37,940 nt of DNA from Ruminococcus sp. UBA3665 (GTDB lineage: Bacteria > Bacillota > Clostridia > Oscillospirales > Ruminococcaceae): contig DFJS01000021.1 of the NCBI GenBank assembly GCA_002373165.1, forward strand, positions 1-37,940, read 5' to 3'. The position numbers were made by a program, and so were the translations under genes. The notes beneath the pieces are model-generated. The model saw only the letters and a program-made list of their open reading frames with translations. It was not told where the DNA came from and did not search any database. The number at the start of each line of letters is the position of its first letter. The first letter of the stretch is position 1. Below, one piece after another: positions 32,324-37,940 of this stretch.

Positions 32324-34342
32324 TCATACGCCGACAGCCCCGTTCATATCTGCATAGATATGAACTTTAGCGGCTTCTTTGGTACGGGAAGTTTCTTCCA
32401 GGACAGTCCGGATAAAATCCCGGAATATTTTTGTATTCTTGCATTTGATGATAATCCGGTAACGGTATTTATTATTGATTTTGCCGTAAGTGCAGGGAAC
32501 GGGGCCAAGAATCCGGAGGGGCATTTTTTCATGCACCTGCATTCTGCCCTGCTGCATGTATTCATAGAATTTCCGGGCACAGAGTTCTGTTTTTTCAGCA
32601 GTATCCCCGGTAAAGCCAATCACGCAGATATCGCAGAACGGCGGAAATAAAAGTGCTTTCCGGACGGCAATTTCTTCCCGGTAGAACGTTTCGTAATCCT
32701 GTCTGGCGGCAAGCCGGAGCACATAATGTTCCGGCATAAAAGTCTGAAGCACGGCCTTTCCGGGCTTTCCGCCCCGGCCGCCCCGGCCGACTACCTGCGT
32801 AATCAGGCTGAATGTTCTCTCATAACTGCGGAAATCTCCGGAGAAAAGTGCTTTATCGACAGACAGTACGCCGACAAGCGTAACGTTCGGGAAATCCAGA
32901 CCTTTGCCGATCATCTGCGTACCAAGCATGATATCATAATTTCCCTGCCGGAAGGCCTCGAAATTGATTGCATAAGCATTTTTTCCGGAAACAGTATCGG
33001 CATCCATGCGGAGAATTCTGGCAGAAGGAAATCTGGCCGAGAGTTCGTCTTCCAGACGCTGTGTGCCGAAGCCCATTTTCCGGAATTTTGTTCCGTGACA
33101 GGAAGGGCAGGCATCCGGAACAGGCTGGGTATAGCCGCAGTAATGGCAGTGCAGCAGCTGATCGGTTTTATGCCATGTCATCGGCACGGAACAGTGCTGA
33201 CAGTAGACAGGCTGATTGCAGATACAGCAGCTGATGACTGTATGATAGCCCCGGCGGTTCAGCAGAAGAATGCTTTGTTCGCCGTTTTGCAGATTTTCGG
33301 CAATGGCATCATGCAAAGTCCGGCTGAATTCGGAAGTATTGCCGCTGTCGCGTTCTGTTCTCATATCGGCAACTGTTACGGCAGGCAGCGGCATATTCTG
33401 GTAACGCTGTTTCAGTTCCAGAAGCTGATAAATGCCTTCTCCGGACTGATAATAGCTCTCGACAGAAGGAGTTGCCGAAGCCGGAAGCAGCACAGCATGA
33501 TGCCAGCGGCATCTTTGCTTGGCAACCTGAATTGTGTGATAACGGGGGGCAGAATCGGATTTATAAGACTGTTCGCCTTCCTCGTCCATGATAATCAGCC
33601 CGATGTGCTCCAGCGGCGCAAAGACAGCACTTCTTGTGCCGATGACAAGTTTTGCAGAACCGTCTCTGGCGCGTTCGTAAGCAATTTTTCGCTCGCCGTC
33701 AGAAAGGCGGCTGTGCATCAGTGCGACTGCATCGCCGAAACGTCTTTGAAAACGCTGAATCATCTGAGGAGTCAGGCCGATTTCCGGCAGAAGCAGCAGT
33801 GCCGTTTTTCCGAGTGAAAGCGTTCTTGCAATCAACGCTTCAAACACGGAAGTTTTGCCGCTTCCTGTCACACCCCGGAGCAGAAAGCCTTTGGGCTGGT
33901 CTGTTTCCAGATGAGGCGCAACGGCATCAAACACGTCCTGCTGTTCTTTTGTAAGAACAAGAGGCGGCGCATTCTGCACGGGCGGCGGCGGAATTTTTTT
34001 TCTTCTGCGGGCAGTATTTTTCAGAACAGCGGCCGGGAGCACAGCTCTGACCGCATCATAATAAGTGCAGAACGTATTTTCGCGCAGCCACAGAACAAGC
34101 TGAAGCTGTTCTGCATTGAGTACAGCCGGGATGACTTCCAGAATGTCTTTTGTGGGGAATTCCGGTTTCTGGTCTGTTACTTCTATCACAAACCCTGTTT
34201 TCTGCCTGTTGCCTTTTCCGAACGGAACAATAATTTTATCGCCGGGCTGACAGACCATGCCGGGCGGAATTCTGTAATGATACAGAATATCCGCGGCATA
34301 GGCCGAGCCGATTTCCATTGCAGCAGCAGCAAACTGTTCCAT
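32324..34342 (-). CDS. priA: Primosomal protein PriA (replication restart helicase)
   Basis: A 672-residue, 3'-5' superfamily-2 helicase that reloads the replisome at stalled forks. A DNA-binding 3'-end pocket domain comes first; Walker A is GVTGSGKTS (157-164). The Walker B motif reads MDEEGEQSY, where DEEH is most common. A zinc-binding insert carries CCICNQPVYCQHC and later CHYC and CPSC. The ATG at 34342 overlaps the rpoZ stop (TAATG). An ATG at 34318 is also possible. It has no clear Shine-Dalgarno, so it is probably coupled to rpoZ. Confidence 0.96.
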   Translation of the reverse strand: MEQFAAAAMEIGSAYAADILYHYRIPPGMVCQPGDKIIVPFGKGNRQKTGFVIEVTDQKPEFPTKDILEVIPAVLNAEQLQLVLWLRENTFCTYYDAVRAVLPAAVLKNTARRRKKIPPPPVQNAPPLVLTKEQQDVFDAVAPHLETDQPKGFLLRGVTGSGKTSVFEALIARTLSLGKTALLLLPEIGLTPQMIQRFQRRFGDAVALMHSRLSDGERKIAYERARDGSAKLVIGTRSAVFAPLEHIGLIIMDEEGEQSYKSDSAPRYHTIQVAKQRCRWHHAVLLPASATPSVESYYQSGEGIYQLLELKQRYQNMPLPAVTVADMRTERDSGNTSEFSRTLHDAIAENLQNGEQSILLLNRRGYHTVISCCICNQPVYCQHCSVPMTWHKTDQLLHCHYCGYTQPVPDACPSCHGTKFRKMGFGTQRLEDELSARFPSARILRMDADTVSGKNAYAINFEAFRQGNYDIMLGTQMIGKGLDFPNVTLVGVLSVDKALFSGDFRSYERTFSLITQVVGRGGRGGKPGKAVLQTFMPEHYVLRLAARQDYETFYREEIAVRKALLFPPFCDICVIGFTGDTAEKTELCARKFYEYMQQGRMQVHEKMPLRILGPVPCTYGKINNKYRYRIIIKCKNTKIFRDFIRTVLEETSRTKEAAKVHIYADMNGAVGV

Positions 34343-34560
34343 TACTGCTGGGAAGATTTTGTTTCGGGGGCTATTTCGATGATTTTATATTCGCCTCTTG
34401 CGAACTCATCGACAGCAGTCTTGACGGGTTTTTCCTCAAGCGGCTCTTCGTTTTTATAGAGTTCTTCTGCAATTTCTCTTGCGCGTTTGGCAACGCCGAT
34501 GACGAGAGAATAGCAGCTTTCATTTTTTGTGATTAACTGTGTAATAGCTGGTCTTAACAT
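34342..34560 (-). CDS. rpoZ: DNA-directed RNA polymerase omega subunit
   Basis: A 72-residue RNA polymerase assembly subunit: LRPAITQLITKNESCYSLVI and VAKRAREIAEEL are the conserved core. GGAGG lies 9 nt before the ATG. It lies between gmk and priA as in other Firmicutes; coaBC, normally next, is missing here. Confidence 0.95.
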   Translation of the reverse strand: MLRPAITQLITKNESCYSLVIGVAKRAREIAEELYKNEEPLEEKPVKTAVDEFARGEYKIIEIAPETKSSQQ

Positions 34561-34588
34561 AATTCATAACCTCCAGGATATATATCTA

Positions 34589-35164
34589 TCAGGCCTTGCG
34601 GCTGATTTTCAGTTCTTCCGCGCGGACAACGGCTTTAAAATCCGCAACAGCATCGTCCAGAATATCGTTGACAATGCAGTAATCATAATAGACTTTCATT
34701 TCCAGTTCTTTTTTTGCGGCACTGACCCGTTTTTCTATCACTTCGGGAGTTTCTGTGCCGCGGTGTTCCAGCCGCTGGCGGAGTGTTTCAAAACTGGGCG
34801 GTGCAATAAAGATAAATCTGGCATCCGGACGGAGTTTCCGGATCTGCATTGCACCCTGCACTTCGATTTCCATGATGACATGCCTGCCTTTGGACAGATT
34901 TTCTTCAATCGGTGCTTTGAGTGTGCCGTAATAATTATCGCAATACTGCGCATATTCGAGAAATGCATTTTCTGCAATAAGTTTCTCGAAATCTGTCTTG
35001 CTGAGAAAATGATAGGTCACGCCTTCGATATCGATAGGGCGCGGATTTCTGGTTGTGGCAGAAACAGAGTAATAATATTTTTCATCTTTCAGAATCTGCC
35101 CTAAAATTGTCCCTTTTCCGCAGCCTGCCGGCGCGGAGACAACAAACAGAATGCCTTGCTGCAT
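34589..35164 (-). CDS. gmk: Guanylate kinase
   Basis: A 191-residue kinase converting GMP to GDP. The P-loop is VVSAPAGCGKGT, a variant of GPSGxGKST. SVSATTRNPRP, GVTYHFLS and the MEIEVQGAMQIR box follow. AGGAGG lies 7 nt before the ATG. It is 28 nt upstream of rpoZ and only 15 nt after yicC; the small remA gene often found between yicC and gmk is missing. Confidence 0.97.
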   Translation of the reverse strand: MQQGILFVVSAPAGCGKGTILGQILKDEKYYYSVSATTRNPRPIDIEGVTYHFLSKTDFEKLIAENAFLEYAQYCDNYYGTLKAPIEENLSKGRHVIMEIEVQGAMQIRKLRPDARFIFIAPPSFETLRQRLEHRGTETPEVIEKRVSAAKKELEMKVYYDYCIVNDILDDAVADFKAVVRAEELKISRKA

Positions 35165-35179
35165 GGGTATCCCTCCTGA

Positions 35180-36094
35180 TTATTCAATATTTTGAATTTG
35201 CTCTCTGATTTTTTCAATTTCGGACTTGATATCGACTACAATTGCCGTAATGGCTACATCCTGAATTTTAGAACCGATTGTATTGACTTCGCGGTTCATT
35301 TCCTGCACAAGAAAATCCAGTTTTCTGCCGATGCTTTCTTCCTGGCCGATCAGATTTTTCAGCTGGGAGATATGACTTTTCAGGCGGACAGTTTCTTCAT
35401 CGACGGCTGTTTTTTCAGAGAAAACAGCGGCTTCTGTCAGGATGCGCTGTTCATCGATGGCCGTATTGTTCAGGATTTCAGAAAGCTTTGTATACAGGCG
35501 TTCTCTGTATTTCTGTGTGAGTTCGGGGGCTTTTTCTTCAATTACAGTCACGCGGGAAGCGATATCATCCGCACGGCTGAGGACATCTTCCGCGAGTTTT
35601 GCGCCTTCGGTTTCGCGCATTTTTACAAAAGCATCAATTGCCTGGGCGGTTACATCCAGCACTTCACGGCGGATTTCTTCTTCGTCGTCCTGAATTTTCT
35701 CAACCCGGAAGATATCCGGCAGATGGAGCAGGCTTGACCATTTCATCTGTGCCGGAATTCTGACATCCGATTCCAGATAATAATATTCTCCTTCTTTTGC
35801 CGTTTCGTTATACATGCGCATTGCTTCGAGATAGCCTCTGACGATTTCTTCATTGACTTTGATATCTGCCTTTTTGCCTTCTACAAGAGTAATTGTTACG
35901 GAAATTTCGACTTTTCCTCTGGAAACTTTTGACTTGACAAGGCTTTTCAGTTCTTCTTCCAGATACGTATAATTCCGGCCGATGCGGACATTCTGTTCCA
36001 GAAAACGCGAATTGACAGATTTGATTTCGACAAGAATATCCCTGCCATCGATCTGTTTTTGTGCGCGTCCGTAGCCGGTCATGCTTCTGACCAT
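35180..36094 (-). CDS. YicC/YloC family endoribonuclease
   Basis: A 304-residue protein. The opening MVRSMTGYGRA, then EIKSVNSRFLE, and the C-terminal REVNTIGSKIQDVAIT and VVDIKSEIEKIREQIQN are family signatures. YicC in E. coli is linked to sRNA decay and YloC is reported as an endoribonuclease. The frame starts at 36106, but the AAGGAG there abuts that ATG, and 36094 gives the usual N-terminus. It heads the long operon reaching thiN. Confidence 0.95.
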   Translation of the reverse strand: MVRSMTGYGRAQKQIDGRDILVEIKSVNSRFLEQNVRIGRNYTYLEEELKSLVKSKVSRGKVEISVTITLVEGKKADIKVNEEIVRGYLEAMRMYNETAKEGEYYYLESDVRIPAQMKWSSLLHLPDIFRVEKIQDDEEEIRREVLDVTAQAIDAFVKMRETEGAKLAEDVLSRADDIASRVTVIEEKAPELTQKYRERLYTKLSEILNNTAIDEQRILTEAAVFSEKTAVDEETVRLKSHISQLKNLIGQEESIGRKLDFLVQEMNREVNTIGSKIQDVAITAIVVDIKSEIEKIREQIQNIE

Positions 36095-36145
36095 GAATTT
36101 TGTCATCTCCTTTTTTCGTTTTCAGATAGTTTATCCAATTATAAT

Positions 36146-36174
36146 AGTATACCACATTCTGAGAAAAAAATCAA
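36146..36174 (-). promoter_or_regulatory. Sigma-A-type promoter of the yicC operon
   Basis: Minus strand: -35 TTGATT (36169-36174), 17-bp spacer, -10 TATACT (36146-36151). Confidence 0.8.
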
Positions 36175-36201
36175 GTAAATTTCTTAATATTTTTCAGAAC
36201 A

Positions 36202-36230
36202 CGGCAGATATTTTTTTATTTGCTCTGCCG
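36202..36230. other. Inverted repeat between divergent promoters
   Basis: CGGCAGA (36202-36208) and TCTGCCG (36224-36230) are separated by 15 A/T-rich bases. It lies between the yicC promoter and the rightward promoter at 36256. It could be a shared operator or just a hairpin. Confidence 0.4.
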
Positions 36231-36255
36231 GCTGGTATTTTTTTGATAAAAATAC

Positions 36256-36284
36256 TTGCTTTTTCATAAAATTTATGCTATAAT
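36256..36284 (+). promoter_or_regulatory. Sigma-A-type promoter for the rightward small-gene transcript
   Basis: -35 TTGCTT (36256-36261), 17-bp spacer, extended -10 TGCTATAAT (hexamer 36279-36284). The predicted transcript start is near 36291, about 60 nt before the extension and 220 nt before the ATG at 36509. Confidence 0.85.
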
Positions 36285-36352
36285 AAAGACAGCACCGGGG
36301 ACGGCACCCATCACAAAAAACAGCGTGCAATGCTTTCAGGAGTTGATTTGCT

Positions 36353-36508
36353 ATTTCTGAACGAAACATTACCGTAAAAAACATTCTGGGTCAGGCAGTC
36401 GGCTTTACGTATCCCAAAAGAGCCAGAGGGCTGATCAGACACGGCCGCGCCGTTTCTGTTGACCAGAATACCATTCAGTTATTATATTCTCAGAAAGGAG
36501 AATCTTCT
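36353..36508 (+). other. In-frame coding extension of the 90-aa gene with no normal start codon (ATT candidate)
   Basis: In frame with the ATG at 36509 there are 52 further codons without a stop, beginning with ATT at 36353: ISERNITVKNILGQAVGFTY, then PKRARGLIRHGRAVSVDQNT. They read like a real domain (a K-N-x-L-G-Q-x-V-G-x-T-Y-P-K-R-A-R-G-L segment is familiar to me from uncharacterised clostridial proteins). AGGAG stands 10 nt before the ATT, and the nearest stop (TGA) lies just two codons further up in this frame. No ATG, GTG or TTG exists in it. Either an ATT start is used, as in infC, or a start codon has been lost or misread. Confidence 0.6.
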
Positions 36509-36781
36509 ATGAGTATTAAAGAAGCTTTATTTGCTGCTATTAACGAAATGTCCGAAACACAGCTCCGCGCTCTGCTGGTATTTTTAGATACATTCCAGAA
36601 CAATCCCCCCAAAGTGGATATTCCTGCGGCATCCCCCGTTCCGGATGCCCGCGATGCCGTGCGCATGGAAATGATGAAAACGCTTCAGGGCCGCATGGAT
36701 GCTCTGGACTATTCCAGCCCCAATGCCGAAAATGTTCTGAAAGAATTAAAAGATATGCTGAACATGCTGCTGCGTGTGTAA
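36509..36781 (+). CDS. Uncharacterised 90-aa protein (possibly the C-terminal part of a 142-aa protein)
   Basis: From the ATG at 36509 the protein starts MSIKEALFAAINEMSETQLR, continues with a hydrophobic helix (ALLVFLDTFQ), a proline-rich linker, and a second helix ending LKELKDMLNMLLRV. AAAGGAG lies 8 nt before the ATG, an excellent ribosome binding site. The upstream extension described separately is in frame, so two products may be made. No family known to me, no membrane segment. It is transcribed from the promoter at 36256, divergently from yicC. Confidence 0.75.
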   Translation: MSIKEALFAAINEMSETQLRALLVFLDTFQNNPPKVDIPAASPVPDARDAVRMEMMKTLQGRMDALDYSSPNAENVLKELKDMLNMLLRV

Positions 36782-36810
36782 TGCATGAAAGCGTAATTTC
36801 CGGGTATACT

Positions 36811-36836
36811 CTTTCTGTATTCTGATATACAGAAAG
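36811..36836 (+). promoter_or_regulatory. Hairpin covering part of the Shine-Dalgarno of the 68-aa ORF
   Basis: A perfect 10-bp stem, CTTTCTGTAT/ATACAGAAAG (36811-36820 and 36827-36836), has a 6-nt loop. Its 3' arm includes the AAAG of AAAGGAG, the Shine-Dalgarno of the next ORF. No T-run follows, so it is not an intrinsic terminator. Confidence 0.65.
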
Positions 36837-36848
36837 GAGCTGAATGGC

Positions 36849-37055
36849 ATGAAAAAATATCCTCAGCCGGAAAAACCCGGCAAAGACCGCTTCCCCTTCT
36901 CACAGGAAAAAAATGCACAGGGTGAATTATACTGTGCCTCTCAGACAGAAATGACCGGCCTGATTCCTTCCGGCCAGCCTGACGAGGACGAGCGCGATCA
37001 TTATCAGCATATTTTCCCCTACCTGCCGCCTTATCCGGACGGTACTCCCGCATAA
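36849..37055 (+). CDS. Uncharacterised 68-aa protein
   Basis: The protein is small, hydrophilic and rich in Pro, Glu and Asp: MKKYPQPEKPGKDRFPFSQE, then a central TEMTGLIPSGQPDEDERDHY and the end IFPYLPPYPDGTPA. No cysteine pair, signal peptide or membrane helix. AGGAG lies 9 nt before the ATG, partly inside the hairpin just upstream. A second, shorter ATG frame at 36844 stops at once (ATG GCA TGA). The ORF is followed by a strong terminator at 37071. Such TGLIPSG-type small proteins I believe recur in related clostridia, but I cannot name the family. Confidence 0.65.
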   Translation: MKKYPQPEKPGKDRFPFSQEKNAQGELYCASQTEMTGLIPSGQPDEDERDHYQHIFPYLPPYPDGTPA

Positions 37056-37070
37056 ATTCTGTCAAAATTC

Positions 37071-37112
37071 ATCAGTCTTTTTTGTGATTATGCGAAAAAG
37101 ACTGATTTTTTT
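37071..37112 (+). terminator. Terminator after the 68-aa ORF
   Basis: The stem ATCAGTCTTTTT/AAAAAGACTGAT (with 37101-37106 as the end of the second arm) has an 11-13-nt loop and is followed by TTTTTT. It also isolates the rplU promoter. Confidence 0.85.
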
Positions 37113-37133
37113 GAAAAAATTTCATTTCAGGAC

Positions 37134-37162
37134 TTGACAAAACCGGCTTTTTATGCTAAAAT
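37134..37162 (+). promoter_or_regulatory. Sigma-A-type promoter of rplU-prp-rpmA
   Basis: -35 TTGACA (37134-37139, perfect consensus), 17-bp spacer, -10 TAAAAT (37157-37162). Confidence 0.88.
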
Positions 37163-37168
37163 AAGATT

Positions 37169-37248
37169 GCCGCATGTGTCAGGCTTTTTGCAAGCGCAGT
37201 CTCTGCCGCCCGACGCAGCGAGTTTTTAGAAAAGGCAGGTGCAGAATA
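37169..37248 (+). ncRNA. Candidate ribosomal protein L21 leader
   Basis: The 80-nt untranslated leader has GTGTCAGGCTTTTTGCAAGC, CTGCCGCCCGACGCAGCGAG and a T-rich AGTTTTTAGAAAAGGCAGGTG just before the ATG. Firmicutes carry a known L21 leader family at exactly this place, believed to bind L21 for feedback. Assigned by position and sequence style. Confidence 0.6.
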
Positions 37249-37560
37249 ATGTACGCAGTCATTGAAACAGGCGGTAAACAGCTCCGCGTTCAGGAAGGTG
37301 ATGTTGTTTTCATCGAAAAACTGAATGTCGCTGCTGACGAGACCGTAAATTTTGACAAGGTTGTTGCTGTCAGCACAGATAACGGCCTGAAAATCGGTGC
37401 TCCTTATGTAGAGGGTGCTGCTGTCAAGGCCAAGGTGCTGAAAAACGGCAAGGCTAAGAAAATTACCGTTTTCACTTACAAGCCCAAAAAAGGCGAAAAG
37501 CGCAAGATGGGTCACAGACAGCCCTATACTCAGGTACAGATTGAAGCGATCAACGCATGA
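37249..37560 (+). CDS. rplU: 50S ribosomal protein L21
   Basis: A 103-residue protein: MYAVIETGGKQLRVQEGDVV is the canonical start, and YKPKKGEKRKMGHRQPYTQV the canonical end. The frame is open to 37174, but that part is the L21 leader; GCAGGTG lies upstream of the ATG at 37249. It overlaps prp by 4 nt (ATGA). Confidence 0.98.
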   Translation: MYAVIETGGKQLRVQEGDVVFIEKLNVAADETVNFDKVVAVSTDNGLKIGAPYVEGAAVKAKVLKNGKAKKITVFTYKPKKGEKRKMGHRQPYTQVQIEAINA

Positions 37561-37886
37561 TTTATGCTGTTTTTGAATCGGAAAACGGCACGCTCCGCCA
37601 GTGTTCTGTCAAAGGACATGCGGGGTTTGCAGATGCCGGGCAGGATATTGTCTGTGCGGCTGTCTCTTCGGCAGTACAGCTGACGGCTAATCTGATAACA
37701 GAAACTTTTCAGGAAAAGGCGGAAATTTCGGCAGAACACGGCACGGTCAGAATTTTTCTGAACAGGCCGGAAGACGGCTGTGCTTCCCTTCTTCTGGAAG
37801 GCCTGCTTACGCATTTGCATTGTATTTCGGAAGATTATCCCGGAACTATAAAAATGAAACTTACAGACCATGGAGGTGGAAAATAA
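37557..37886 (+). CDS. prp: Ribosomal-processing cysteine protease Prp (YsxB)
   Basis: A 109-residue protease that removes the N-terminal extension of ribosomal protein L27. The active site is GHAGFADAGQDIVCAAVS, with His21 and Cys33. Between rplU and rpmA, it is in its fixed place in Firmicutes, and the next gene indeed starts with the substrate motif. The ATG overlaps the rplU stop (ATGA), and the stop overlaps the rpmA ATG by one base (TAATG). Confidence 0.95.
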   Translation: MIYAVFESENGTLRQCSVKGHAGFADAGQDIVCAAVSSAVQLTANLITETFQEKAEISAEHGTVRIFLNRPEDGCASLLLEGLLTHLHCISEDYPGTIKMKLTDHGGGK

Positions 37887-37940
37887 TGCTCAGAATCAGT
37901 ATGCAGTTTTTTGCACATAAAAAAGGTATGGGTTCTACCA
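37886..37940 (+). CDS. rpmA: 50S ribosomal protein L27, N-terminal part (cut by window end)
   Basis: Only 18 codons are visible: MLRISMQFFAHKKGMGST. The sequence MLRISMQFF followed by AHKKG is the extended L27 N-terminus; Prp cuts after the Phe-Phe, exposing the AHKKG tail that reaches the peptidyl-transferase centre. GGAGG lies 11 nt before the ATG. The gene continues past the window end. Confidence 0.93.
   Translation, partial: MLRISMQFFAHKKGMGST

Noticed and set aside
36330..36377. A 15-codon ORF from the ATG at 36330 as a leader peptide or frameshifted start of the 142-aa protein
   Set aside because: It lies in another frame from the extension, has no good ribosome binding site, and stops at TAA; a frameshift would be needed. 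Kept only as an alternative origin of the lost start.

Overview
This window is a chromosomal segment of a low-to-mid GC, endospore-lineage Firmicute, most probably a clostridial gut bacterium of the Ruminococcus/Oscillospiraceae type. The evidence is gene order and protein style: the tig-clpP-clpX-lon-engB block, the yicC-gmk-rpoZ-priA-def-fmt-rsmB-rlmN-prpC-prkC-rsgA-thiN-spoVM block (the same order as in Bacillus subtilis, with a few genes missing), the rplU-prp-rpmA block, and an L27 that starts with a Prp-cleavable extension. Almost everything from 953 to 36094 is on the minus strand. Only the first 620 bases and the last 1.6 kb are coded on the plus strand.

Layout. (1) 1-831 is mobile-element debris: a truncated GH25 lysozyme joined out of frame to the tail of a large serine recombinase, a terminator, and five 31-bp tandem repeats. 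(2) 5858-953 is one operon with a clear promoter: MBL-fold hydrolase, hemZ, two uncharacterised proteins, rlmD. (3) 6316-5969 is a monocistronic TrpR/YerC-like regulator. (4) 13324-6409 is the protein quality-control block: tig, clpP and clpX, then lon (own promoter with a palindrome at +1), engB and an uncharacterised 141-aa protein. (5) 18916-13458 holds two tandem signal peptidases, ylqF, rnhB, yraN, thrC and a metallophosphoesterase. (6) 19395-19051 is rplS with a long structured leader. (7) 23643-19592 is a membrane pair (100-aa single-span protein plus M50 protease), another membrane protein, and the TIGR03960/DUF2344 radical-SAM pair. (8) 23823-23734 is a 29-aa spoVM gene. (9) 36094-23889 is a long overlapping operon running from yicC through RNA polymerase omega, replication restart, translation-initiation and rRNA-modification enzymes to the PASTA kinase/phosphatase pair, rsgA and thiN. 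(10) 36256-37940 runs the other way: an unusual small gene with an in-frame upstream extension, a 68-aa ORF behind a hairpin, and the L21-leader rplU-prp-rpmA operon.

Most of the window is conserved housekeeping: ribosome assembly and RNA modification, proteolysis, secretion and growth-state signalling. I did not find a defence island, CRISPR array, biosynthetic cluster or other self-contained new system. The points most worth following are the in-frame extension lacking a normal start codon before the 90-aa gene (36353-36508), the spoVM gene with a nearly identical sigma-E-like promoter element shared with the M50 protease operon, the palindrome at the lon transcription start, the Shine-Dalgarno-blocking hairpin before the 68-aa ORF, the 31-bp repeat array, and the 49-residue acidic juxtamembrane segment of the PASTA kinase. 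All family assignments are from reading motifs and synteny; no database search was run.
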